DNA of 64,000 bases from Leptofilum sp041748655. Its GTDB lineage: Bacteria; Chloroflexota; Anaerolineae; Promineifilales; Promineifilaceae. The position numbers and the translations under genes are program-made. The stretch lies in the NCBI GenBank assembly GCA_041748655.1, contig JBGTCV010000006.1:62001-126000 (forward strand), written 5' to 3'. This document shows positions 33,954 through 42,235 of this stretch, one piece after another. Position 1 is the first letter of the stretch. Every line of letters begins with the position of its first letter. The notes under the pieces are model-generated. The model saw only the letters and a list, made by a program, of their open reading frames with translations, was not told where the DNA came from and made no database searches.

Positions 33954-34901
33954 TTACTCAGCGTTAAATGTGGGATCCAGGGTTTGTAAGAAGGCGCGGA
34001 TGTCGGCGGCGAGCGGGGTGGTGAGGGTCAACGGCCGTTTCAACTGCGAATGCCAGATAGTGGTTTGGGCGCAGTGCAGCGCTTGCCGGGGCATGGGGTC
34101 ATCCGCGCTGTGCTCATCTTCGGCAAAGCCAGCCAGAAAGTCGGCGTCGCTCGGGCTGTTGTAGAGCCGGTCGCCCACGATGGGATGGCCCAGCGCGGCC
34201 AGGTGTACCCGCAGCTGGTGGGTGCGCCCGGTTTTGGGCGTCAGGCGAACCAGGGCGTGGTGGGGTGGGAACGGCCGTATCACCTCCACCACCGTCTGGG
34301 CCGGTTTGCCGCTGTCCACCACGCCAAAGCGGTACACGCCTTCGGCACTGGGTAGGCGACCAATGGGCTGATCGATGGTTTGTACGGCCGTTGCCGGGAT
34401 GCCCTGCACCACCGCCAGGTACGTTTTTTCCACGGTGCGGGCGGCAAACTGGGCCTGCACCTCGCGCAGGGTGTCGCCGTCCCGCGCCAGCAGGACGATG
34501 CCCGAGGTGTCCCGGTCCAGCCGGTTGATGAGGGTGGCTTCCGGGTAGGGCGGCGTGTGGTTGTGGCGCAGCTGGTAGACGAGGTTGGCCTGGATGAAAC
34601 GGCCGTTCCCGTGCGATCTTAAATTCCCCGGTTTGTTCACCCCCAGCAGCCATGGGTCTTCATACACAATCTGATAATCCAGGTTGATGGCGGGCAGGGG
34701 TGGTTCCGGCAGGTCGCAGGCGATCAGGTCGCCCTGGCGGACAATTTGCAGGGGGGTGGCGGAACGGCCGTTGCAGGTAACCCCTCCCGCCTCAATCCGC
34801 GCCTGCCAGATTTCCCGTGACTGGTAGGTGAAGCGGCCTGCCAGGTAATCTAGCAGGGGTTTTTGGTGGAAAACGGCCGTAACCTTCGACGAAACAATCA
34901 T
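33954..34901 (-). CDS. RluA family pseudouridine synthase
   Basis: The 315-residue enzyme isomerises uridine in rRNA or tRNA. An S4-like N-terminal region (LLDYLAGRFTYQSREIWQAR) precedes the catalytic domain, with VYEDPWLLGVNKPGNL, the catalytic Asp in INRLDRDTSGIVLLAR (about residue 137), and the closing motif TGRTHQLRVHLAALGHPIVG. MIVSS at 34901 is taken as start; MFCM at 34910 is possible. Target position is unknown. Confidence 0.9.
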   Translation of the reverse strand: MIVSSKVTAVFHQKPLLDYLAGRFTYQSREIWQARIEAGGVTCNGRSATPLQIVRQGDLIACDLPEPPLPAINLDYQIVYEDPWLLGVNKPGNLRSHGNGRFIQANLVYQLRHNHTPPYPEATLINRLDRDTSGIVLLARDGDTLREVQAQFAARTVEKTYLAVVQGIPATAVQTIDQPIGRLPSAEGVYRFGVVDSGKPAQTVVEVIRPFPPHHALVRLTPKTGRTHQLRVHLAALGHPIVGDRLYNSPSDADFLAGFAEDEHSADDPMPRQALHCAQTTIWHSQLKRPLTLTTPLAADIRAFLQTLDPTFNAE

Positions 34902-34947
34902 ACAAAACAAAACGCCCGAAGCTGTTGTCGGGCGCGTTCAAAAGAAT

Positions 34948-35019
34948 TAAAACCGCAGAGCTCGCAGAGGACGCTGAGAAAAATTAAAAACTTCGCGCGC
35001 TCCGCGTGCTCTGCGGTAA
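34948..35019. repeat. GCAGAG-type inverted repeat
   Basis: AAAACCGCAGAG at the left and CTCTGCGGTAAA at the right bound a 72-base element in the spacer between the thioredoxin-TPR and RluA genes. It is a near copy of that at 10841-10914. Confidence 0.7.
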
Positions 35020-35023
35020 AAAG

Positions 35024-35848
35024 CTAAAACAGCACAGAAGCCAGCTCCGGGCGGTACGTTTTGGTTAGGTCGTCATCATCCCCCAACAGGGTGAAGAGGC
35101 TCACCATTACCTGCCGCGCCTGCCCGTACCGCTTGTCTTGCCGCAGCACGTCCAGCAGGCCATCCATTGCCGCCTCCAGATTGCCCCGGCGAATCAGCCG
35201 CGAACTTTGCCGGTACTGCACCTCAAGCACGGGCAAATCTTCATCTTCAGTAAGGTCTTCCGCAATCAGGCATAAATAGTTGGCCAAAGGCAGCAGCTTT
35301 TCAGCTTCTACCAGCTCGGTTCCGTCTCTAATTCCCTTCAGAAGACCCCGCGATTCGCACCCTTCCCCTTGGGCCAGCAATGTTTTGGCCAAATTCAAGG
35401 CCAGATCTGCCCGGTTTGGATATGCCTCAATCAGATCGCGGAACGCTTCTTCCGCTTTTAGCCAGTGGCGCGTGCCCAGCAAACTTTCGGCATCGCTCAT
35501 CGCTTCATCCAGTTCGCCAGGGATGAGCTGATCGATAAATTCGCGAATAAAAGATTCTGACTGGACGCCGAAGAACTCGTCTTCTACGTCGCCATCCACA
35601 AAAGCCAATACGGCCGGAATGCTTTGCACCCGGTACTGCATAGAAAGGTTGGGATTATTATCCACATTCACCTTTGCCAGAATAAAGTTCAGGTTTGGGT
35701 CAGCGGCCAGCCGTTCTAAAATGGGGCCCAAGGTGCGGCAAGGGCCACACCACGGCGCCCAAAAATCCACAATCACCGGCACCTCTTCGGACCGCTCCAA
35801 TACTTCTTCAACAAATGTCTCTTCGGTTACATCAATAATATTTTCCAC
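35024..35848 (-). CDS. Thioredoxin-TPR protein, YbbN/CnoX-like
   Basis: The 274-residue protein has an N-terminal thioredoxin domain with the canonical redox site FWAPWCGPCRTLGPILE (Cys about 34 and 37) and cis-Pro in SIPAVLAFVDG. Helical TPR-like repeats follow from residue about 115 (DAESLLGTRHWLKAEEAFRD). E. coli YbbN/CnoX has the same layout but lacks one Cys. Both cysteines here suggest true redox activity plus holdase function. It is cytosolic, with no signal peptide. Confidence 0.88.
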   Translation of the reverse strand: MENIIDVTEETFVEEVLERSEEVPVIVDFWAPWCGPCRTLGPILERLAADPNLNFILAKVNVDNNPNLSMQYRVQSIPAVLAFVDGDVEDEFFGVQSESFIREFIDQLIPGELDEAMSDAESLLGTRHWLKAEEAFRDLIEAYPNRADLALNLAKTLLAQGEGCESRGLLKGIRDGTELVEAEKLLPLANYLCLIAEDLTEDEDLPVLEVQYRQSSRLIRRGNLEAAMDGLLDVLRQDKRYGQARQVMVSLFTLLGDDDDLTKTYRPELASVLF

Positions 35849-35983
35849 GATTTAACCTCGTTAAATGATCTTACGCTCATTTTAGCATGAAGGGGTTGAA
35901 TGTCACAGTGGGAGCGTGGAGAGTGAGAAGTAGGAAGTGAAAAGTGAAAAGGCCACCTGCAACCTACCACTTTCCCCCTCCCA

Positions 35984-37288
35984 CTACGGCCGTGCCTGTA
36001 ACGTCAATTCAACCGTTTCCGGCTCGCCGTCGCGCAAAATTTGCAGGGTGACGGTTTGTCCCACGCTGGTGCGGCGCACGATGTGGGTGAGCAGCTCATC
36101 GAAATTATTGATGGGCTGATCGTCCATTTGCACGATGATGTCGCCGCCGACAAGGGCGGTGAAGCCACCAATATTGACCTGATCTTCGCTGCCCCGCAAG
36201 CCTGCCGCATCTGCCGGGCTGTTATCGATGACGCCAAAAACAAGGACACCGCGCTGGCCGGCTGGCAGCTCCATCGCCTGCGCCAGATCGCTGGAAAGGG
36301 TGGTGCCAGAGATGCCCAGCCAGGGATAGGCAATTTCACCGTTTTCGATGAGCTGTGGCACAACCTGGGTCACGATATTGGACGGCACGACGTAGCTGAT
36401 GCCGCCAAAGCTGGGGGTGACGCCAAAGGTATTGCCGTTGGTCTGAATGGCGGTGTTGACGCCGATCACTTCACCGCTCAGGTTGAGCAGGGGGCCACCG
36501 GAGTTGCCGGGGTTGATGGCGGTGTCGGTCTGGATGATGTCTGGAATGTTGAAACGCTGTCCGCCAGGGGCAGCGGCCCCGAAGGGCAGGGCACGTCCCA
36601 GGCCAGAGATGATGCCGCTGGACATGGAGCCAGAAAGGCCAAACGGATTGCCAATGGCGGCAACCAGTTGGCCCACCTGTAAACTGTCTGAGTCCCCAAT
36701 GGTGACGGGGAAGAGGCGGTCTGGAGCGACATCCACCTTAATAACGGCCAGGTCGGAGCCGGGGTCTGTACCCACGATTTCCGCTTCCACTTCGCTGTCG
36801 TCGGAGAAGATGACGGTGATGCGGGTGGCGTTGGCCACGACGTGGTTATTGGTAATGATGTGGCCCTGTTTGTCAAAGACAAAGCCGGAGCCTTGAGACT
36901 GCTGGGGAAAGGTTTCTCGGTGGAAATCGTCGGGCAGTTCCGGGAAGCCTTCGGGCAGCTCAAACTCCGGGTTTCTCGGGTCTGGGATGATCTCGAACTG
37001 GTCGAAATTAAAGGCCGTTCCTGGGCTGACAACCTGGATATTAACAACGGAACGATTGAGCTGGTTGTACAGGTTGATGTAGGTTTGGGTGGTGACGATT
37101 TCGCTGGCAACGGCCGTATCCTGCCCCACCACCCCATTTTGAACAGATGTGTTGACGATACCGTCATCAATTGTGATGGTTGTTTCGTTGGAAACGGCCG
37201 TATCGGTTGCGGTAGGGGGGCTGGCGCAGGCAGCCAGCAGCAAGCCAAATAAGGCGAGGAATGTTAGCAAAATTGTTGTTCTTTTCAC
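35984..37288 (-). CDS. HtrA/DegP-type serine protease, lipoprotein
   Basis: The 434-residue exported protease starts at GTG 37288, eight bases after GGAGG. The lipobox LLAAC (Cys21) predicts anchoring to the membrane. The trypsin-like domain shows the triad: His in IITNNHVVANA, Asp in GSDLAVIKVD, Ser in INPGNSGGPLLNLSG. One PDZ domain follows (LGISGTTLSSDLAQAMELPA ... GGDIIVQMDDQPINNFDELL). HtrA proteins degrade or refold damaged envelope proteins. The next gene downstream on this strand is the thioredoxin-TPR gene. Confidence 0.93.
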   Translation of the reverse strand: MKRTTILLTFLALFGLLLAACASPPTATDTAVSNETTITIDDGIVNTSVQNGVVGQDTAVASEIVTTQTYINLYNQLNRSVVNIQVVSPGTAFNFDQFEIIPDPRNPEFELPEGFPELPDDFHRETFPQQSQGSGFVFDKQGHIITNNHVVANATRITVIFSDDSEVEAEIVGTDPGSDLAVIKVDVAPDRLFPVTIGDSDSLQVGQLVAAIGNPFGLSGSMSSGIISGLGRALPFGAAAPGGQRFNIPDIIQTDTAINPGNSGGPLLNLSGEVIGVNTAIQTNGNTFGVTPSFGGISYVVPSNIVTQVVPQLIENGEIAYPWLGISGTTLSSDLAQAMELPAGQRGVLVFGVIDNSPADAAGLRGSEDQVNIGGFTALVGGDIIVQMDDQPINNFDELLTHIVRRTSVGQTVTLQILRDGEPETVELTLQARP

Positions 37289-37422
37289 GAGTTGAACCTC
37301 CAAAGCTCTAGGCGTATTTGGGCAAGGGTAAAATTTCCAAGGGTGTATTGTGGCACAGAGTTGTAAAAATTTGATAAACGGTACCTAAACTGCATATGAG
37401 AATAAGGCGAGGGGGAGTGGAG

Positions 37423-37499
37423 AGTGAGAAGTAAAAAGTAAAAAGTGAAAAGTAAATTTGTTCACTTTTTACTTTTCACTTTTCACTTTTTACTGATTA
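37423..37499. repeat. GTGAAAAGT/ACTTTTCAC inverted tract
   Basis: AGTAAAAAGTAAAAAGTGAA units on the left and TTCACTTTTTACTTTTCACT units on the right form a long hairpin between htrA and lon. Confidence 0.65.
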
Positions 37500-37513
37500 A
37501 GCTTCACCAATGA

Positions 37514-40003
37514 TCAGCTTACACCGGGGGGTGGGAGGGTCGGCATGGGGGGCTGGCGAGACGGCCGTTTCTGTACCTGTAGCTTGGCGGGATGCATCGC
37601 CGCCGCTACCACCTCACTCACTTTTTCCACCAATACAAACTCAATGTCTTGCCGCAGCCGCTCTGGGATATTTTCCAAATCACGCTCATTTTTCTTGGGC
37701 AAGATGAACTTTTTAATCCCCGCCCGCCGGGCTGCCAGCGCTTTTTCGCGGATGCCGCCTACGGGCAGTACCCGACCGCGCAGGGTAATCTCTCCCGTCA
37801 TGCTGACGTCGCGGAAAATCGGCCGGTTGGTAAAGGCGGAGATGAGCGCCGTGGACAGCGATACGCCCGCCGATGGCCCATCCTTGGGCACGGCCCCTTC
37901 CGGTACGTGAATGTGAATGTCGGTTTTCTCAAAGCGGTCGCTGTCGATCCCCAGCGCCTCGGCCTGGCTGCGGGTGAAGGTGAGGGCGGCGCGGGCGCTT
38001 TCTTGCATCACGTCCCCCAGCTGACCGGTGAGGGTGAGGTTGCCCTTGCCGGACATCAGGTTTACCTCGATAAACAGGATGTCCCCCCCGGCGGCGGTCC
38101 AGGCGGCGCCGGTGGCAATGCCCACCTGGTCTTCGTCTTGCAATATTTCCTGAGAGAAGCGGGGTGGGCCGAGCAGATTTTCCACCTCTTTGGCACCGAT
38201 TTTTGGGGGAAACGGCCGTTCCTCCGCCACATCCCGGGCAATTTTTCGGCACACATTGGCCACCTCGCGCTCCAGGTTGCGCACGCCCGCCTCCTGAGTG
38301 TAATCGCGAATGATGGTTTGCAGCCCTTCATCCGTCAGTTCGATGCCCTGATTATCCAGCCCATGTGCCTCCAGCTGATGCTGCACCAAAAATTGGCGGC
38401 AAATTTCCAGCTTTTCCTCTTCCAGGTAGCCAGAAAATTCGATGATTTCCATGCGGTCCTGCAAGGCGGGCGGAATGGTGTCCAGATAGTTGGCCGTGGT
38501 GACGAACAAAATTTGGGAAAGATCGTAATCCAAATCCAGATAATGGTCGGCGAAGCTGTTGTTTTGTTCCGGGTCCAGTACTTCGAGCAGCGCGGCGGAA
38601 GGATCGCCTCGGAAGTCGTTGCCCAGCTTGTCGATCTCATCCAGCATAAAGAGCGGATTGCGCGTGCCCGCACGCTTCATCGCCTGAATGATGCGGCCCG
38701 GCAGCGCCCCAATGTAGGTGCGGCGATGGCCGCGAATCTCGGCCTCATCGCGCACGCCGCCCAGGCTGATGCGCACAAATTCTCGCCCCATCGCGTTGGC
38801 AATGGAACGGCCGATCGACGTCTTGCCGGTTCCGGGTGGCCCCACAAAGCACAAAATCGGGCTGCGCATCTTGTCTGCGGCAATCTTTTTGACGGCAATA
38901 TATTCCAGAATACGGTCTTTTACCTTTTCCAGGCCATAATGGTCGTTGTCCAGCACCTGGGCGGCGTGGGCTACGTCCAGATTGTCTTCAGACGTTTCCA
39001 GCCAGGGCAGCGACAGCACCCAATCAATGTAGGTGCGAATGATGCCTACTTCGGGCGACATGGGCGGCATTGCCCCCAGTCGGGCAATTTCTTTGTGCAT
39101 TTTGGCCCGCACCGCGTCTGGCAGCGGTTTGGCGGCGGCCATTTCGCGCACTTCGGCAATTTCCTGGGTGAACAGGTCCCCTTCGCCCAGTTCCCCCTGA
39201 ATAACGCGCATCTGCTCGCGCAGGAAATGCTCTCGCTGGGAGCGATCCATCTCCTGGTGCACGCGGGAATGAATCTGGTCTTCCAACTCCAGCACTTCCA
39301 GCTCTTTGGCCAGCAGCAGACTCACTTTTTGCAGTCGTTCGCCGGGATCAAACGTTTCCAGCACGTCCTGGCGCGTGTCGATGGGGACGCTAAGGGTGGA
39401 GGCGACAAAATCGGCCAGCCAACCTGGCTCGTCGATGTTGATGGCGAAGGTGTAGGCATCTTCCGGCATATTGCGGTTGAGCATGACGGTTTTCTCGAAC
39501 AGGGTGATAACGGCACGCATGAGCGCCTCGGTGTTGCGATCCCATTCCAGTGGTTCGTAGATAATGCGGGCGCGCACCCGGATATACGGTTCCCATTGGG
39601 TAAACTCCACAATTTCGACGCGCCGCCGTCCCTGAGCCAGCACGCTGGTGCTGTTATCTGGCATTTTAAGCGCCTTGCCGATGGTGATTTCTGTGCCCAG
39701 GCTGTAGATGTCGCTGATGCCCGGTTCGGCGATGTCGCTGTTGCGCTGGGCGGCCACGACCATGTTCTCGTCGTTGGCGATGGCGGCCTTGACGGCAGCC
39801 AGGGAGCGCTCGCGCCCCACAAAGAGGGGCATCACCATCTGGGGGAAGAGGACAATGTCCCGCAGGGGCAAAAAGGCGAGTTCGATATGGCCGTCTTTGG
39901 TAACCGTCGCACTGCGCTGGGGAAAGAGATCATCCTCTAGCCCTGGCATGGCGTCTAATAAATCTGGGTATTGGCCGAAGTTGAATTCATCATCTAATGA
40001 CAT
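37514..40003 (-). CDS. lon: ATP-dependent Lon protease
   Basis: The 829-residue LonA has the N-terminal substrate domain (LAFLPLRDIVLFPQMVMPLF), a coiled-coil region with HQEMDRSQREHFLREQMRVI, the AAA+ module (Walker A VGPPGTGKTSIG about residue 370, Walker B FMLDEIDKLG, sensor TTANYLDTIP) and the Ser-Lys dyad: PKDGPSAGVSL (Ser) and RAGIKKFILPKKN (Lys). Length is close to the family norm of about 780-820. A short acidic extension precedes the N-terminal domain. It degrades misfolded and regulatory proteins. Confidence 0.97.
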   Translation of the reverse strand: MSLDDEFNFGQYPDLLDAMPGLEDDLFPQRSATVTKDGHIELAFLPLRDIVLFPQMVMPLFVGRERSLAAVKAAIANDENMVVAAQRNSDIAEPGISDIYSLGTEITIGKALKMPDNSTSVLAQGRRRVEIVEFTQWEPYIRVRARIIYEPLEWDRNTEALMRAVITLFEKTVMLNRNMPEDAYTFAINIDEPGWLADFVASTLSVPIDTRQDVLETFDPGERLQKVSLLLAKELEVLELEDQIHSRVHQEMDRSQREHFLREQMRVIQGELGEGDLFTQEIAEVREMAAAKPLPDAVRAKMHKEIARLGAMPPMSPEVGIIRTYIDWVLSLPWLETSEDNLDVAHAAQVLDNDHYGLEKVKDRILEYIAVKKIAADKMRSPILCFVGPPGTGKTSIGRSIANAMGREFVRISLGGVRDEAEIRGHRRTYIGALPGRIIQAMKRAGTRNPLFMLDEIDKLGNDFRGDPSAALLEVLDPEQNNSFADHYLDLDYDLSQILFVTTANYLDTIPPALQDRMEIIEFSGYLEEEKLEICRQFLVQHQLEAHGLDNQGIELTDEGLQTIIRDYTQEAGVRNLEREVANVCRKIARDVAEERPFPPKIGAKEVENLLGPPRFSQEILQDEDQVGIATGAAWTAAGGDILFIEVNLMSGKGNLTLTGQLGDVMQESARAALTFTRSQAEALGIDSDRFEKTDIHIHVPEGAVPKDGPSAGVSLSTALISAFTNRPIFRDVSMTGEITLRGRVLPVGGIREKALAARRAGIKKFILPKKNERDLENIPERLRQDIEFVLVEKVSEVVAAAMHPAKLQVQKRPSRQPPMPTLPPPGVS

Positions 40004-40029
40004 AATTTTTCCAATGAAAAAGTGAAAAG

Positions 40030-40072
40030 GAGATTTGAGATTGGAGATTTAATCTCTAATCTCAAATCTCTG
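40030..40072. repeat. AGATTTGAGATT inverted repeat
   Basis: GAGATTTGAGATTGGAGATT and AATCTCTAATCTCAAATCTC pair almost perfectly just upstream of lon, overlapping the 3' end of folC. Confidence 0.65.
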
Positions 40073-41545
40073 ACGGGACATTGACTGTGCATTGTTCAAC
40101 AGTTGGGATTGTAGACTTTCCCACTGATTTAGCAAATCGCCCACGACGACGATGGAGCCGGTGACGCAGATGAGATCGCCGGGTTGGGCCTGCTGCCAGG
40201 TGGTGGTGAGGGCGGTGACCATGTCGGGAACGGCCGTAACCGCAAACCCCAACTCTGCCCCAATCTGAGCCAGCTCTTCCGGCGTGGCGCTGCGGGGATG
40301 GCTGGCGGTAGTGACGGTGGTGTGGTGGGCCAGCGGCAGCAGGTCGGCCAACATTTGCGGCACATCTTTGTCGGCCGGTGCGCCGAAGATGAGCCACAGC
40401 CTGTGGTAGCTGAAGCTGTGGCGTAGGGCTTCGCGCAGCTTGTGGGCGGAGTCTGGGTTGTGGGCACAATCGACCAGCAGCATCGGTGTTTGTTCGTCGC
40501 CGGGGTGGATGATGTCCAGCCGGCCCGGCCATTTGACGCTGGCGAGGCCTGTTTGCAGGGTGGCCAGGGTGAGCCGGGGATAATGGGGCTGGACGTGCTG
40601 CAAGGCGGCCAGGGCGATGGTGGCGTTTTCCAGCTGATGGTCGCCGCCCAGGGGCAAATCAAACAGGCTGCCGGGCGGGATGAGTTCGGGAACGGGGCAG
40701 TAGCCGATGGTGAGCTGCTGCCGGTTGGGTTGTCGGGGCACGATCGGCGCTGCGTCTGCTGAAGCACCGCCGACATACAGCCAATCCTGCCCGACAATGG
40801 TAAGGTGGCAGCCGCGCTCCTGGACAATCTGCTGCAACCTGGCCAGTGCCTCTGGCTCCTGGTTGGCAGTGATGACGGGGATGCCGGGCTTGATGATGCC
40901 CCCTTTTTCGTAGGCAATTTGGGTGAGGGTGTTGCCCAGCAGGGCGGTGTGGTCCAGACTCAGCCGGGTGATGACGGAAACGAGCGGGGTGAGGACGTTG
41001 GTGGCGTCCAGCCGCCCGCCCAGCCCCACTTCCACCACGGCCACGTCAATGTTGCTGTCGGCAAAGTGGAGGAAGGCGATGGCGGTGAGAATCTCAAACC
41101 AGGTGATGTCGGGGAACTCCGCTTCGAGGGCGCGTATCTGGTTGATGTGGTGGACGAATTGGGGTTGGGGAATACGGCCGTCTGCGTCATCTGGTGTTAA
41201 AATACGAATTCGCTCGCGGAAATCTTGCAGGTGGGGGGAGGTGTAGAGGCCAACGGTGTAGCCTGCGGCGTGCAGGGTGTAGGCGCAGATGGCGGCCGTG
41301 GAGCCTTTGCCCTTGGTACCGGCAATATGAATTGCGGGAAACTGGGTGTAGGGTGCGCCGAGGGCATCGAGCAGACGGCGGGGTCGGGTGTGGTCCAGCT
41401 TGCTGGCCATGTACCGATCCTGTTTTTTATGCTCAAAGTTGATAAAACTATAGAGATAATCCAACGCTTCTTCATACGCAATTGCGTCCGTGGTTGCGTC
41501 CGCGTTGGGCTGTTGTTTAATAGGGTCAGTCGCCGAGTTGTTCAT
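40049..41545 (-). CDS. folC: Folylpolyglutamate synthase/dihydrofolate synthase
   Basis: The 498-residue Mur-ligase-family enzyme adds glutamate to dihydropteroate or folate using ATP. It has DHTRPRRLLDALGAPYTQFP, the P-loop HIAGTKGKGSTAA, GLYTSPHLQDFRERI, VVEVGLGGRLDATN and SLDHTALLGNT, and a C-terminal domain with VDCAHNPDSAHKLREAL. The first 25 residues are a low-complexity Asn/Gln/Asp tail, and its 3' end lies in a repeat, so both ends may be extended by repeat DNA. Confidence 0.93.
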   Translation of the reverse strand: MNNSATDPIKQQPNADATTDAIAYEEALDYLYSFINFEHKKQDRYMASKLDHTRPRRLLDALGAPYTQFPAIHIAGTKGKGSTAAICAYTLHAAGYTVGLYTSPHLQDFRERIRILTPDDADGRIPQPQFVHHINQIRALEAEFPDITWFEILTAIAFLHFADSNIDVAVVEVGLGGRLDATNVLTPLVSVITRLSLDHTALLGNTLTQIAYEKGGIIKPGIPVITANQEPEALARLQQIVQERGCHLTIVGQDWLYVGGASADAAPIVPRQPNRQQLTIGYCPVPELIPPGSLFDLPLGGDHQLENATIALAALQHVQPHYPRLTLATLQTGLASVKWPGRLDIIHPGDEQTPMLLVDCAHNPDSAHKLREALRHSFSYHRLWLIFGAPADKDVPQMLADLLPLAHHTTVTTASHPRSATPEELAQIGAELGFAVTAVPDMVTALTTTWQQAQPGDLICVTGSIVVVGDLLNQWESLQSQLLNNAQSMSRQRFEIRD

Positions 41546-41598
41546 AGAATGCGATTGTAACCAATTGTGAAGTTTGATGGAAGAGGTTTTTAGTGGCG

Positions 41599-41706
41599 GT
41601 GTCAGTAATCAGTGAACAGTATTCAGTAATCAGTGAACAGGATTCAGTGAAGATTTACCAGGCGCAATCTTTACTGAATACTGACTTCTGGATACTGAAA
41701 ACTGTT
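41599..41706. repeat. CAGTATTCAGTGAACAG tract with inverted copy
   Basis: CAGTAATCAGTGAACAGTAT and similar units (41605-41650) and an inverted CTGAATACTGAC segment (41670-41706) fill the spacer between folC and the divergent membrane protein gene. Confidence 0.65.
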
Positions 41707-41726
41707 AGCCACTTTTTCAGGAGTTT

Positions 41727-42104
41727 ATGATGGGATTTGTCATTGTGTTGCATGAAGGGCTGGCCAACATGGCCTGGATGTTTTTTTTGGCGATTGGGCT
41801 GTGGGGGCTGGTGCGGGCGATTCGCGGGCAGGAGATGGATGGCAGCTATTTGGGGGCGGTGGCCATTGGGCAGGGGCTGTTGTGGGTGCAGGGCGTGATT
41901 GGGGTGATTTTGTGGGTAAACGGCCGTTTATCCGCTTTAGGTCGCCCTGAAGTTCATATCCTGTATGGCGCTTTTGTTATTGTTTTTCTGCCCTTTATCT
42001 ACTTTAGTACGCTTCAGGGGGATAATTCTAACCGGGGGCAGTGGGTGCTGGCTTTTAGCAACCTGTTCATGTTTGGTGTGGTGCTGCGGTTTGGGCAGCT
42101 GTAA
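41727..42104 (+). CDS. Small four-helix membrane protein
   Basis: The 125-residue protein has four predicted transmembrane helices (about 5-25, 43-65, 77-95, 104-122) and little soluble sequence. GGAG precedes ATG 41727/41730. I recall similar hypothetical proteins in Chloroflexi but cannot give a function. It stands alone, facing the sugar dehydrogenase gene across a bidirectional terminator. Confidence 0.75.
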   Translation: MMGFVIVLHEGLANMAWMFFLAIGLWGLVRAIRGQEMDGSYLGAVAIGQGLLWVQGVIGVILWVNGRLSALGRPEVHILYGAFVIVFLPFIYFSTLQGDNSNRGQWVLAFSNLFMFGVVLRFGQL

Positions 42105-42174
42105 AAAACGGCGTTGCTGTGGCTTGGGCGTTTGAACGACACAGCGGCAAGTTAGCCCGGCAAGTTGGATAGCA

Positions 42175-42206
42175 AAAAGAGGCCAGAAGTTTCTGACCTC
42201 TTTTTT
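42175..42206. terminator. Bidirectional terminator between converging genes
   Basis: AAAAAGAGGCCAGA pairs with TCTGACCTCTTTTTT (one C-A mismatch) with an A-run on the left and T-run on the right. It serves both the membrane protein gene (+) and the sugar dehydrogenase gene (-). Confidence 0.75.
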
Positions 42207-42235
42207 AATTTCGCACTCAGGCAGGTTGGAGAAAC

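Noticed and set aside
34911..34932. CGCCCGA/TCGGGCG hairpin upstream of the RluA gene as terminator
   Set aside because: No T-run on either strand directly after the stem; too weak to call.
37592..39940. 782-codon open frame opposite lon
   Set aside because: It is the complement of a highly conserved lon gene. Composition is His/Gln/Gly-rich with no domain, and there is no start signal.
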